A stretch of 64,000 bases of DNA, from assembly GCF_026929975.1 (NCBI RefSeq), contig NZ_JANHOK010000002.1:248001-312000 (forward strand), in the 5' to 3' direction. Positions 1 through 8,755 of the stretch are shown piece by piece. The stretch is from Bartonella sp. F02 (GTDB lineage: Bacteria > Pseudomonadota > Alphaproteobacteria > Rhizobiales > Rhizobiaceae). A model generated the notes under the pieces. The model ran no database searches, was not told the DNA's origin, and saw only the letters and a program-made list of their open reading frames with translations. The translations under genes and the position numbers were made by a program. Each line of letters begins with the position of its first letter. Positions within the stretch are counted from its first letter, which is position 1.

Positions 1-1064
1 TCCGTCCGATTGAAAATATGGATGCTTATTATGATACACTTCATCGCTTTGTATTCCGCTCCGGTTTAACAATGAAACCCGTTTTTGCAGCTGCAAAAAC
101 AGCAAAGAGAAAACGTGTGATTTATGCTAATGGCGAAGATGAACGTGTCCTTCGTGCAGCGCAAACTGTCATTGATGAACAAATCGCAACTCCTTTGCTT
201 ATTGGTCGACCTCATGTCGTAGAAGCAAGATTAAAACGTTTTGGTTTGAGAATTCGTCCAGGCATAGACTTTGAACTTACAAATCCAGAAGATGATCCAC
301 GTTTCCGTGATTATGTTAATTTATTTCTTCATTATACAGGGCGATGTGGTGTTTCACCTGAAGTTGCAAAAACAACGGTGAGAACATCAACAACGGCCAT
401 TGCTGCTCTTGCAGTTATGCGAGAAGAAGCTGATGCAATGATTTGCGGCTTAGAAGGACGTTTTGAACGTAATCTTGAACTCATTGAACAAATTATTGGA
501 CTTGATCCAAATGTAAGTCATTTTTCTGCTGTCAGCTTACTTATTTCTTCATATGGGACTCTGTTTCTAACAGACACTTACGTTAATGAAAATCCTTCGG
601 CAGAAGAAATAGCAGAAATGACCATACTTGCAGCACAAGAAGTAGAAGCTTTTGGTATCACGCCAAAAGCAGCTTTGTTATCGCATTCAAATTTTGGATC
701 TAAAAACACAGAGAGTGCACGCAAAATGCGTCGTGCTACTGAGATTCTTGCCCAATCATATCCAGATTTAGAAGCAGATGGAGAAATGCAAGGTGATGCT
801 GCACTTTCTCAAATTCTTCGTAACAACGCTTTGCCAAACTCACGTCTTGAAGGAGAAGCTAACTTACTTGTCTTTCCAACACTTGATGCTGCTAATATTA
901 CACTGAATATTGTTAAAAGTTTAACGAATTCGCTTCATATAGGCCCCATCTTGATAGGAGCTGCTCGTCCTATCCACATTTTAACACCCTCCATTACTTC
1001 AAGAGGAATTGTTAATATGACAGCCCTTGCAGTACTGGCGGCAAATAGGAAAAAGTCGCAATAA
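1..1064 (+). CDS. maeB: NADP-dependent malic enzyme, C-terminal phosphotransacetylase-like part (5' end outside window)
   Basis: The reading frame is open from the left edge, so the start lies outside the window. The roughly 350 residues visible form the phosphotransacetylase-like domain found at the C-terminus of MaeB-type malic enzymes, which decarboxylate malate to pyruvate with NADP. The domain shows the family segments KRKRVIYANGEDERVLRAA, the MREEADAMICG block, LLSHSNFGS and EGEANLLVFPTLDAAN. In this family the domain is thought to be regulatory rather than an active transacetylase. The N-terminal malic-enzyme catalytic and NADP-binding domains cannot be seen here. A stand-alone pta gene is the alternative, but the sequence matches the MaeB tail better and the open upstream frame fits a fusion. 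Confidence 0.85.
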   Translation, partial: RPIENMDAYYDTLHRFVFRSGLTMKPVFAAAKTAKRKRVIYANGEDERVLRAAQTVIDEQIATPLLIGRPHVVEARLKRFGLRIRPGIDFELTNPEDDPRFRDYVNLFLHYTGRCGVSPEVAKTTVRTSTTAIAALAVMREEADAMICGLEGRFERNLELIEQIIGLDPNVSHFSAVSLLISSYGTLFLTDTYVNENPSAEEIAEMTILAAQEVEAFGITPKAALLSHSNFGSKNTESARKMRRATEILAQSYPDLEADGEMQGDAALSQILRNNALPNSRLEGEANLLVFPTLDAANITLNIVKSLTNSLHIGPILIGAARPIHILTPSITSRGIVNMTALAVLAANRKKSQ

Positions 1065-1082
1065 AATGATTAAAAACAAAGC

Positions 1083-1108
1083 TCAAAAAAATTAAACGAT
1101 TTTTTTGA
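1083..1108 (+). terminator. possible A/T-stem terminator after maeB
   Basis: A 10-bp stem (TCAAAAAAAT with ATTTTTTTGA, loop of six bases) begins 18 bases after the maeB stop. Because nearly all pairs are A-T and the U-run forms part of the stem, it is a weak candidate. The remaining bases up to the acpXL start hold no gene. Confidence 0.4.
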
Positions 1109-1271
1109 AATCTTGAAAACAGTAAGGATCTAATACATTATAAACGTAATTTTTATATCGAAAAATCAGACCTATTCTGGATTAAGTCTTTTTTTTTAGA
1201 ATGAAAAAGGCTAGATAGGATTTCAGTTAACATACCTTTTGAAACTACCAACTATAATAAGGAATTATACA

Positions 1272-1556
1272 TTGTCCTCTACTTTTGATAAAGTTGCTGA
1301 TATTATTGCAGAAATTAGTGAAATTGACCGTGAGGCCATTACCCCTAAAAGTCATACAATTGATGATTTGGGAATTGATAGCCTTGATTTTCTTGACATT
1401 GTTTTTGCTATTGATAAAGCTTTTGGAATTAAAATCCCTCTGGAACAATGGACTCAAGAAGTCAATGAAGGTTCTGTTGCAACTGAAGAATATTTTGTTT
1501 TAGAAAATCTTTGTGCAAAAATTGACGAACTTGTTGCTTTAAAAAAATCTGTTTAA
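1272..1556 (+). CDS. acpXL: acyl carrier protein AcpXL for very-long-chain fatty acid of lipid A
   Basis: Dedicated acyl carrier protein that carries the growing C26-C28 chain later transferred to lipid A. The phosphopantetheine attachment motif is GIDSLDFLD, with the serine at about residue 37, followed by the AcpXL-specific stretch [14 protein letters not shown] and [11 protein letters not shown] start at TTG 1272 (94 residues, close to the roughly 93 of rhizobial AcpXL) because an AAGGA lies eight bases upstream and the product then begins [12 protein letters not shown] like its homologues. An in-frame TTG at 1239 would add 11 unrelated residues. It is the first gene of a tightly packed cluster, with fabF2 starting nine bases after its stop. 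Confidence 0.93.
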   Translation: MSSTFDKVADIIAEISEIDREAITPKSHTIDDLGIDSLDFLDIVFAIDKAFGIKIPLEQWTQEVNEGSVATEEYFVLENLCAKIDELVALKKSV

Positions 1557-1565
1557 TTTTTTATC

Positions 1566-2741
1566 ATGCAGAATCAAACTGTATTCATTACTGGTATAGG
1601 ACTTATAAGCTCTTTAGGTGAAGGGGTCGATCATCATTGGAACATCCTGAATAATCCTACAGTTGTGCCAAATCTTGATTGTACAACATTTTCGCCCTAC
1701 ACTGTTCATAAATTGACTGAAGTTGATTGGAACCTACAAATTCCAAAACGAAGTGATCAGAGACAAATGGATACGTGGCAGCGTATTGGTACGTATGCTG
1801 CGGGTCTTGCTCTTGATGATGCAGGGATAAAAAATGATGAACAATTAATATCAACAATGGATATGATCGTAGCTGCAAGTGGAGGTGGGCGTGATATTGC
1901 TGTTGATACACAAATTCTTGCAAAAGCACGTGCAGTCGATAATCCAGACTCTATGCTCAATTCAGCTCTTTCAACTGAACTTCGTCCGACTTTATTTTTG
2001 GCACAACTATCAAATCTCTTAGCTGGTAATATTTCTATTGTTCATAAAGTAACTGGCTCTTCTCGTACCTTTATGGGTGAAGAAGGAAGTGGTCTTTCTG
2101 CTATTCAAATTGCTGCTTCTCGTATTAAATCGGGACAGAGTACACATGCTCTTGTTGGTAGCTCCTACAATGCACAAGGTTATGATATGTTATTAGCTCA
2201 TGAACTTGGAGGTCTTTTAACACGTAGCGGTTGGGCACCAGTTTGGGAACGTCAAAATTGTATTGGTGGTGGTATTATAACTGGATCCGGCGGTGTTTTT
2301 CTTGTTCTTGAAAGCGGTGAACACGCAAAAAAGCGCAATGCACGCGTTTATGCTGAGATTAGTCAAATCATAACAGATCAAACAAATAGAAAAAAAATCC
2401 CGCTTAAAGATACAATAGCGACAATGCTAAAAACAATAAAAGCAGAATCTTCTTTTACTATTTCAGCTGCTTCAGGATCTCACGAAGCAACAAAAGCTGA
2501 ACAGATTGCTCTTGATGATGCTAATATATCGTATCGTGGAATAACAACATTATTTGGTTACTTGCGTGAAGCACAATTTCCTTTAGCACTTGCATTAGCT
2601 GCTATTGCTATTGAAAAAAAACTCAGTTTTCCAACATTCAGCACTCATGAAAAACCATTCTCTAAGGAAGTACATGAAACATTTGTTACTACAGTTGGTG
2701 CAACAAGAGCTGAAGGTGTAGCGCGCTTAACTGCTGTTTAA
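1566..2741 (+). CDS. fabF2: beta-ketoacyl-ACP synthase-like protein FabF2XL, lacking catalytic residues
   Basis: Thiolase-fold condensing-enzyme homologue of 391 residues, second gene of the lipid A very-long-chain cluster. The nucleophile region that reads TACASG in active enzymes is GSSRTFMGEEGSG here, so the cysteine is missing. The first active-site histidine (NAHGTST in active enzymes) is replaced in SAASGSH, the second histidine region (GHTLTAAG) reads YLREAQFPLALA, and the C-terminal glycine-rich NSFGFGG block is absent. This is the pattern of a chain-length-factor type subunit. From this I infer a non-catalytic partner of FabF1 encoded 11 bases downstream, perhaps setting chain length. 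Rhizobial FabF2XL proteins hold the same cluster position. Confidence 0.88.
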   Translation: MQNQTVFITGIGLISSLGEGVDHHWNILNNPTVVPNLDCTTFSPYTVHKLTEVDWNLQIPKRSDQRQMDTWQRIGTYAAGLALDDAGIKNDEQLISTMDMIVAASGGGRDIAVDTQILAKARAVDNPDSMLNSALSTELRPTLFLAQLSNLLAGNISIVHKVTGSSRTFMGEEGSGLSAIQIAASRIKSGQSTHALVGSSYNAQGYDMLLAHELGGLLTRSGWAPVWERQNCIGGGIITGSGGVFLVLESGEHAKKRNARVYAEISQIITDQTNRKKIPLKDTIATMLKTIKAESSFTISAASGSHEATKAEQIALDDANISYRGITTLFGYLREAQFPLALALAAIAIEKKLSFPTFSTHEKPFSKEVHETFVTTVGATRAEGVARLTAV

Positions 2742-2752
2742 AGGAAATTTCT

Positions 2753-4042
2753 ATGATGGAATATCACGATCATCTTGGACGTCCACTTATAGCAATAACC
2801 GGGACAGGAATTATAACATCGCTAGGACAAGGAAAGCAAGAAAACTGGCAAAAGTTAACAAAAGGCATGAGTGGTATTCACAAAATAACACGTTTTCCTG
2901 TTGAGGGATTAAACACACGCATTGCCGGCACAGTTGACTTTCTAGAGGAAAGTACTCTCGGTGCTTCAACTCTTTCTACGAAACTCGCATATCTTTCCGC
3001 CAAAGAGGCTTTAGAGCAAGCTGGACTTGATCAACGAAATTTTAATGGACCATTATTTTTAGCGGCTCCTCCTGTTGAGCTCGAATGGAAAGCACGCTTT
3101 GCTCTTGATAGAGAGGGAGCTTACGATGATGAGCCTTCTTACAAAAATCTTCTCGCAATTTGTAGTCAGAAAACTCATGAAGAGTTTTTCGAAACTACAC
3201 AGTTTGGTGCAATAGCAGAAAAACTTCAAAGAATATTTGGAACAAAGGGACTCCCCGTTACACTTTCAACAGCTTGTGCCTCCGGTGCGACAGCAATTCA
3301 ATTAGGTGTGGAAGCCATTCGGAGAGGAGAAACAGATCGTGCACTCACAATTGCTACGGATGGTTCAGTTTCAGCAGAATCTCTTATCCGCTTTTCTTTA
3401 TTATCTGCTCTTTCAACACACAATGACCCTGCAGAAAAAGCAGCAAGACCATTTAGTCGTGATCGGAATGGTTTTGTCATGGCAGAAGGATCAGGTGCTC
3501 TCATTCTTGAATCTCTCAAAAGCGCTTTAGATCGCGGGGCAACAGTTCTAGGTATTTTAGCTGGTTGTGGAGAAACAGCAGATGATTTTCATCGGACGCG
3601 TTCAAAACCAGATGCCTCACCAGCCATTGGGTCAATCCGTAAAGCCTTAGCTGATGCACAAATAACCACCAGCGAAATTGATTATATAAATGCACATGGA
3701 ACTTCAACGCCAGAAAATGAAAAAATGGAGTATCTCGCATTATCAACTGTATTTGGTGAGACTTTAAAAAATATTCCAGTTTCTTCTAATAAATCAATGA
3801 TTGGTCATACATTAACAGCTGCAGGCGCTATAGAAGCTATTTTTTCGCTCTTAACTATTCAATCAGGGGTACTCCCTCCTACCATAAACTACGATGATCC
3901 AGATCCTGCAATTCCTCTCGATGTCGTTCCTAATCATAGCCGACAAGCTTGTGTTAATGCAGTTTTGTCTAATTCATTTGGCTTTGGCGGTCAAAACACT
4001 AGTCTCGTTATCACAGCATATAAAGGATACACTCCTTCGTAA
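2753..4042 (+). CDS. fabF1: beta-ketoacyl-ACP synthase II, FabF1XL
   Basis: Catalytic condensing enzyme, 429 residues, predicted to elongate acyl-AcpXL with malonyl-ACP in the cytoplasm. The Cys-His-His set is intact: STACASG near residue 175, INAHGTSTPENE near 313, and SNKSMIGHTLTAAGA near 350, followed by NSFGFGGQN at the C-terminus. AAAGGAA precedes ATG 2753; ATG 2756 is an equally possible start. Compared with housekeeping FabF there is an insertion around residues 100-150 (roughly the VELEWKARFAL to FFETTQFGA region), as in the rhizobial FabF1XL group. It most likely works with the inactive paralogue FabF2 encoded immediately upstream. Confidence 0.92.
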   Translation: MMEYHDHLGRPLIAITGTGIITSLGQGKQENWQKLTKGMSGIHKITRFPVEGLNTRIAGTVDFLEESTLGASTLSTKLAYLSAKEALEQAGLDQRNFNGPLFLAAPPVELEWKARFALDREGAYDDEPSYKNLLAICSQKTHEEFFETTQFGAIAEKLQRIFGTKGLPVTLSTACASGATAIQLGVEAIRRGETDRALTIATDGSVSAESLIRFSLLSALSTHNDPAEKAARPFSRDRNGFVMAEGSGALILESLKSALDRGATVLGILAGCGETADDFHRTRSKPDASPAIGSIRKALADAQITTSEIDYINAHGTSTPENEKMEYLALSTVFGETLKNIPVSSNKSMIGHTLTAAGAIEAIFSLLTIQSGVLPPTINYDDPDPAIPLDVVPNHSRQACVNAVLSNSFGFGGQNTSLVITAYKGYTPS

Positions 4043-4093
4043 TCAACTTTGATAATAATTAACTGTATAATTCCTCATTTAAAGAGAATAATG

Positions 4094-5122
4094 ATGCGTG
4101 CACTGCAACTCCTCAATGAACGTCAACTTGAAATCACCAATATTTCTTCACCACCACCACCTGGTCCTGATGAAGTCACAGTCCGTATAAAAATCGTTGC
4201 TCTTAACCATATTGATGTATGGGGATGGCGTGGTATGGCTTTTGCCAAAAGAAAAATGCCGCTTATTATAGGTGCTGAAGCTTCTGGTGAAGTTGTTCAA
4301 CTAGGAAGTTGCGTTAAAAATTTGCAACCTGGACAGCTGGTATCAATTTATGGCGCACATACTTGTGGTCAATGTCAAGCTTGTCGTGAAGGACGCGATA
4401 ATCTTTGCAGCCATGTGAATGGCGTTTATGGTTTTCATCTTGATGGATTTGCTTGTGAATTGGTTAACATACCAGCACGCCTCTTAGTCCCTGCTCCACC
4501 AGAATGTGACGAAATACAAGCGGCTGTTGCTCCAATTACTTTCGGTACCGTAGAACACATGCTTTTTGATAATGCGAAACTCCAAACTGGAGAAACAATT
4601 TTAATCCATGCAGGCGGTTCTGGCATTGGTTCAGCAGCTATTCAGATCGCAAAGAACATGGGATGTACAATTATCACTACCGTTGGTTCAGAGAATAAAA
4701 TTGAAAAAGCTAAATCTCTTGGAGCCGATCATGTTATTAATTATCGTACAGATCGTTTTGAAGGTGTCGTTCGAAAATTAACTCAAAAAAAAGGCGTGGA
4801 CGTTGTTTTTGAACATGTTGGTGCCGATACATGGAACGGTTCTATATTATGTATGAAAAGAGGAGCCCGTTTAGTAACCTGTGGTTCTACATCTGGTGTT
4901 TCAGCATCTATGAATTTAATGCAACTCTTTCAACAACAGCTTAAAATATTTGGCTCATTTGGTTGTCGTATAGAAAATATGGCGAATGCTATGCAAAAAA
5001 TGGCACAAGGAGCTGTACACCCTGTCATTGATACGGTTGTAAACTTTGACAAAATTGATACTGCTTTAAAACGAATGGAAAGCCGTGATATTTTCGGTAA
5101 AATTATCCTCAGAATTAATTGA
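4094..5122 (+). CDS. medium-chain alcohol dehydrogenase/enoyl reductase-type protein of the VLCFA cluster
   Basis: Zinc-type medium-chain dehydrogenase of about 342 residues. The N-terminal GroES-like domain has a structural-zinc cysteine set in HTCGQCQACREGRDNLC. The Rossmann domain has HAGGSGIGSAAIQIA and SLGADHVINY. The catalytic-zinc GHE motif reads GAEASGE, so that histidine is absent, which fits a quinone- or enoyl-reductase-like member better than a true alcohol dehydrogenase. Its rhizobial counterpart sits between fabF1 and lpxXL, so I infer a reductase step in making the very long acyl chain. Start at ATG 4094 (AAAGAG seven bases upstream); ATG 4091 is possible. The stop nearly touches the lpxXL start. 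Confidence 0.85.
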   Translation: MRALQLLNERQLEITNISSPPPPGPDEVTVRIKIVALNHIDVWGWRGMAFAKRKMPLIIGAEASGEVVQLGSCVKNLQPGQLVSIYGAHTCGQCQACREGRDNLCSHVNGVYGFHLDGFACELVNIPARLLVPAPPECDEIQAAVAPITFGTVEHMLFDNAKLQTGETILIHAGGSGIGSAAIQIAKNMGCTIITTVGSENKIEKAKSLGADHVINYRTDRFEGVVRKLTQKKGVDVVFEHVGADTWNGSILCMKRGARLVTCGSTSGVSASMNLMQLFQQQLKIFGSFGCRIENMANAMQKMAQGAVHPVIDTVVNFDKIDTALKRMESRDIFGKIILRIN

Positions 5123-5124
5123 AA

Positions 5125-6057
5125 ATGGCAAAGTTTCGTATAAAATTTTTTATATATCGTATTAAAATTATTATCAAAAATTCAATTGAATGGCTGTGGT
5201 CATATCTGCTCATTGGTTTTTTAGATATTCTACGATATTTTCCTGCTAAAGTTAGTTTTTCTCTTTTTTCTTGGTTAGCAAAAACATTAGGGCCTCTTTT
5301 TCCTCGCCATCAAATTACGCTGAAAAATCTTAGAGCTGCGTATCCGGAGAAAACAGAAAAAGAATTGCAAGAAATTGCAATCGAAATGTGGGAAAATATA
5401 GGGTATCTCTTAGCTGAGTATGTTTTCCTTGACAAAATTTTTGATTTTGATCCCAATGCTGAGAAACCTGGTTTAGTTGAAGTCAAAGGCATTGAAATAT
5501 TTCAACGCTTAAAAAATGAAAAAAAACCGCATATTTTCTTCACAGCTCATACTGGAAGTTTTGAGCTTCTTCCTGTGTGTGCACAAAGTTTTGATCTGGA
5601 TGTTACTGTACTCTTCAGACCACCTAATAATCCTTATATTGCAAGACGCGTTTTCAAAGCTCGACAAACCTCTATGGGAAATTTGGTTCCATCAAAAGCT
5701 GGCGCAGCTTGGGAACTCGCTGCAAAATTAGCGCAAGGTGAAAATGTTGGCATGCTTGTTGATCAAAAATTTCGTCGAGGTATTTCCAGTACTTTTTTTA
5801 ATCAACCGCTTAAAACAAATCCCCTTATTATAAAACTGGCTCGACAATACAATTGTGATATTTATCCAGCACGTTGTATTCGTCTAGATGGCGGACGATA
5901 TCGTTTAGAATTATACGAAAATATAGAGCTTCCACGCGATACAAACAATGAAGTCGACGTAGCGGCTTCTGTACAAAAATTAAATGATATTGTTGAATCT
6001 TGGGTTCGTGAATACCCCGGACAATGGTTATGGCTTCATCGACGTTGGGATGAATAA
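5125..6057 (+). CDS. lpxXL: lipid A very-long-chain acyltransferase LpxXL
   Basis: Lysophospholipid/lipid A acyltransferase (HtrB/LpxL family) of 310 residues, predicted to move the very long chain from AcpXL onto lipid A at the inner membrane. One N-terminal hydrophobic segment (about residues 20-45) acts as anchor. The HX4E catalytic motif is HTGSFE near residue 142, followed by LFRPPNNP, GMLVDQKFRRG, and the C-terminal PGQWLWLHRRW typical of the family. It starts at ATG 5125, two bases past the stop of the preceding dehydrogenase gene, so translation is probably coupled. Position after acpXL-fabF2-fabF1-adh supports LpxXL rather than LpxL or LpxM. Confidence 0.9.
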   Translation: MAKFRIKFFIYRIKIIIKNSIEWLWSYLLIGFLDILRYFPAKVSFSLFSWLAKTLGPLFPRHQITLKNLRAAYPEKTEKELQEIAIEMWENIGYLLAEYVFLDKIFDFDPNAEKPGLVEVKGIEIFQRLKNEKKPHIFFTAHTGSFELLPVCAQSFDLDVTVLFRPPNNPYIARRVFKARQTSMGNLVPSKAGAAWELAAKLAQGENVGMLVDQKFRRGISSTFFNQPLKTNPLIIKLARQYNCDIYPARCIRLDGGRYRLELYENIELPRDTNNEVDVAASVQKLNDIVESWVREYPGQWLWLHRRWDE

Positions 6058-6086
6058 ATTCTATATATCACATGAAAGAGATATAA

Positions 6087-6911
6087 GTGTTAGCGTCAAA
6101 AGATATAAATAACCTTATTACAATCATTGCCAAATTACGAAATCGCGATAACGGTTGTGCTTGGCATATCAAACAGACATTCGAATCTATCACATCTTAT
6201 ATGATCGAAGAAGTTTATGAAGTTATTGACGCTCTTGAACAAAAAAATTACAGCAATCTTTGCGAAGAACTAGGTGATCTCCTTTTACAGGTCGTTTATC
6301 ATGCTACAATTGCTGAAGAAGAAGGCAGATTTACTTTTAGCGACGTTGTTTACGCAATTACTGCAAAAATGATTCGTCGCCATCCTCATGTGTTTGGAAA
6401 TGAAGAACAAAGAAACCTTGGTTTTGTAGAAAATATGTGGGAACACATAAAAAAAATAGAAAAAATCGAACAGAAACATCAAAATCAAAAAGAAAATTTA
6501 TCAAATAATTTACCAACTGGCTCTCTCTCAAAAGTAAAATCCACCCAGCCAGCAGATCAAGAATCTCTAGCTTTACAAAAAAGTGCAGCTCAAATGGGTT
6601 TTTATTGGCGCGATAATGATAAAATTTTTGCTAAAATTGAAGAAGAATTAAATGAACTCAAACACGCGATTAAAGCTGATAACACTTCAAATATAGAGGA
6701 AGAATTTGGTGATCTTTATTTTACTGTGCTTAATCTTGCACGAGACTTAAATATTAATCCACAAAAAGCACTAAAAAAAACAAATACAAAATTCCGAAAT
6801 CGTTTTACCTATATTGAAGAAAATCTTTCCGCTCAGTCAAAAACGCCCGATGATGTATCCTTGAATATACTAGAATCTCTTTGGAATGAAGCGAAAAACC
6901 AGTGCGAATGA
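6087..6911 (+). CDS. mazG: nucleoside triphosphate pyrophosphohydrolase MazG
   Basis: House-cleaning enzyme that hydrolyses NTPs and dNTPs to monophosphates and pyrophosphate. Two MazG domains are seen. The N-terminal one (about residues 10-105) has EEVYEVIDAL and EELGDLLLQV metal-binding helices and RRHPHVFG; the C-terminal one (about 165-265) has EEELNELKHAI and EEFGDLYFTVLN. A lysine- and asparagine-rich linker of about 40 residues joins them. Total 274 residues is normal for the family. The start is GTG 6087 with GAAAGAGAT just upstream. It follows lpxXL by 29 bases and may be read from the same transcript, although its function is unrelated. Confidence 0.93.
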   Translation: MLASKDINNLITIIAKLRNRDNGCAWHIKQTFESITSYMIEEVYEVIDALEQKNYSNLCEELGDLLLQVVYHATIAEEEGRFTFSDVVYAITAKMIRRHPHVFGNEEQRNLGFVENMWEHIKKIEKIEQKHQNQKENLSNNLPTGSLSKVKSTQPADQESLALQKSAAQMGFYWRDNDKIFAKIEEELNELKHAIKADNTSNIEEEFGDLYFTVLNLARDLNINPQKALKKTNTKFRNRFTYIEENLSAQSKTPDDVSLNILESLWNEAKNQCE

Positions 6912-7044
6912 AAATGTATTCTATTTACAAATGCACATAATTTCCTTCGCTTAATACAACCAACCTGTTATATTTTTAAATTATTGAAAAATCTTAATCT
7001 ATCTCAATATTTCATTCAGCTTTGCACGCTTTATTCCACTAATT

Positions 7045-7389
7045 TCATACGGCTGGACGAATCTCTACAGATTCTCCACATCCACACGCTGAAACTTGAT
7101 TAGGATTATTGAAAACAAAACCTGACCGCAGTGCTGTCACTTCATAATCCATTTGCGTTCCTAATAAAAATAGTACTGCATCACGCGCAATAAAAACACG
7201 GGCACCATTCACTTCAACACTATCTGTGTCAGGAATTTCTTCTTTGACAAGTGTAATCGTATACTCCATCCCCGCACAACCACCTTTTTTAAGGCCAAGA
7301 AGTATACCGTGAGCATCTTTTGTTTTCATAATCGCTTTAATGCGCTCTACTGCAGATTCTGTTAAACTTATTACTGAAAAATGACTCAT
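7045..7389 (-). CDS. A-type iron-sulfur carrier (IscA/SufA/HesB family)
   Basis: 114-residue Fe-S cluster assembly carrier. The three ligand cysteines are present: one in KKGGCAGMEY (about residue 38) and two in SACGCGES near the C-terminus. The family feature of an N-terminal ITLTESA-like strand is seen as ISLTESAVERIK. Other suf or isc genes are not adjacent, so this copy acts as a stand-alone carrier, and I cannot tell SufA from ErpA or IscA by sequence alone. It faces mazG convergently and has a 510-base gap upstream. Confidence 0.92.
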   Translation of the reverse strand: MSHFSVISLTESAVERIKAIMKTKDAHGILLGLKKGGCAGMEYTITLVKEEIPDTDSVEVNGARVFIARDAVLFLLGTQMDYEVTALRSGFVFNNPNQVSACGCGESVEIRPAV

Positions 7390-7900
7390 CGCTCACTCTT
7401 TTTGTTTAACGACCCCTTAGATAATTTTATCTCATTTTACTTATTTTTGCATACCAATTATATCTGGTACATTCACAATAAAACCGCAAGACATCAATCA
7501 GAATATTTTCATTTTTTGTATCTAAAACGAAACTTAATTGAAGATTATTAATCTTCTATCTTTATTTCTATTATTATTCGTTCTGTAATCTATGTTAAAA
7601 AATAAAAGCCCTTTGCCTAAAATAGAGTCTTTTTTTTAAATTGTCATTTACGCTGAAAAAATGTATGTAATTTCAAAAGCTTTATATAATTGTCTGAGAG
7701 GCAATATAAAACATTGAAGAGTACATGTACAATACCCTTTCACTCAATAGACAATAAAATAATACAAAATTTGTTAAATCAATCCTTAAAATTTTAATTT
7801 TATATTTTCTCCACCATAAGAAAAAAACTTTACTAGATTTTATTCTGTTTATTTTTTTCTTGCCTTTAAAAGAACAGTCGTTTAGTCGTTTTGAATGTTT
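7390..7900. other. AT-rich intergenic region, no gene seen
   Basis: About 510 bases between the Fe-S carrier gene and tRNA-Pro. I see no coding frame with a ribosome-binding site. A perfect 10-base palindrome, GTACATGTAC, lies at 7721-7730. Promoters for the two flanking genes must lie here but I cannot assign them confidently. Confidence 0.5.
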
Positions 7901-7977
<77 letters not shown>

Positions 7978-8110
7978 TTTTGAAAATAATATATAAGTCT
8001 ACTGAAAATTTCATTGTTTAAACAAGCATGACGTATTTTCTATAATATTTTTTAACAACTATCTTTATATAAACATTCATTCAGATAACTCATCGTCTTT
8101 AATTAAAAAT

Positions 8111-8137
8111 AAAAAAAACGCGAGATTTTATCTCGCG
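8111..8137 (-). terminator. intrinsic terminator of hsp20
   Basis: An 8-bp perfect GC-rich stem (CGCGAGAT with ATCTCGCG, 3-base loop) is followed on the minus strand by eight T. It lies 28 bases past the hsp20 stop and is one of the clearest terminators in the window. Confidence 0.9.
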
Positions 8138-8164
8138 CTGTAAGTGTTTTAAAAATCCATAAAA

Positions 8165-8662
8165 TTATTCTGTAACTTCAACTTTTAAATTTTCTTTGTG
8201 CTTATTATGGCCGCTATTATCCCTAGCAATAGATGGTGACGCTTGCACAACAACTTTTCTCGGTTTTAATTCAGCTGGCATTTCTCTTTTTAGTTGAATA
8301 TGAAGAAGACCATCACTCAGTTCTGCTCCAATAACCTTCACATGATCAGCTAAATGAAAACGTCGTTCAAAAGCGCGTGAAGCAATTCCTCGATAAAGAA
8401 ATTCTCGCCCGTCATCATCATTCTCAGAAGCTTTCTCACCTTTAATTGTGAGTTGATTGCAATGAGTTTCTATATCAATTTCGTTTTGAGAAAAACCAGC
8501 AACCGCCATAGAAATTCTATAAGAATCTTCACTTAAACGTTCAATGTTATATGGCGGATAAGAAGACACGTCTTCCAGTTGTGTTCTAGAATCAAACCAA
8601 TTAAAAAGGTGATCAAAACCAACTGTTGAACGGTAAAATGGTGAAAAATCTACATGACGCAT
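8165..8662 (-). CDS. small heat-shock protein, Hsp20/alpha-crystallin family
   Basis: ATP-independent holdase chaperone of 165 residues that binds unfolding proteins in the cytoplasm. The N-terminus (FSPFYRSTVGFDHLF) matches the IbpA class. The alpha-crystallin domain runs from about residue 38 to 130, with YRISMAVAGFSQNEI, FLYRGIASRAFERRFHLAD and LSDGLLHIQLKRE. The hydrophilic tail is longer than usual. The start is fixed by AAGGAGG eight bases before ATG 8662. The leader upstream can fold into three hairpins, the last covering this ribosome-binding site, which suggests temperature-controlled translation. It is monocistronic, with its own terminator. Confidence 0.95.
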   Translation of the reverse strand: MRHVDFSPFYRSTVGFDHLFNWFDSRTQLEDVSSYPPYNIERLSEDSYRISMAVAGFSQNEIDIETHCNQLTIKGEKASENDDDGREFLYRGIASRAFERRFHLADHVKVIGAELSDGLLHIQLKREMPAELKPRKVVVQASPSIARDNSGHNKHKENLKVEVTE

Positions 8663-8668
8663 AATATT

Positions 8669-8755
8669 GCCCTCCTTTAGAGCGACTGTAATTGACTTAT
8701 GAAGTCTCCAAATGGCAGACTTACTTACGAAGCAACAATCCCATCATGGCGATTG
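8669..8755 (-). promoter_or_regulatory. ROSE-like RNA thermometer in the hsp20 leader
   Basis: Read on the minus strand, the leader holds three successive hairpins. Hairpin I (8736-8755) pairs CAATC with GATTG and then CC with GG across a bulged G. Hairpin II (8702-8722) pairs AAGTCT with AGACTT, again with a bulged G and CC/GG above it. Hairpin III (8669-8683) pairs GCTCT with AGGGC (one G-U), so that part of the AAGGAGG Shine-Dalgarno is in the stem and the rest in the loop. Successive stems with an imperfect final stem burying the Shine-Dalgarno are the ROSE architecture known upstream of rhizobial small heat-shock genes. The fold is drawn by eye, not by an energy calculation. Confidence 0.65.

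Noticed and set aside
7721..7730. GTACATGTAC palindrome
   Set aside because: Ten bases only, isolated in a long AT-rich gap and not near a clear promoter; chance is sufficient.
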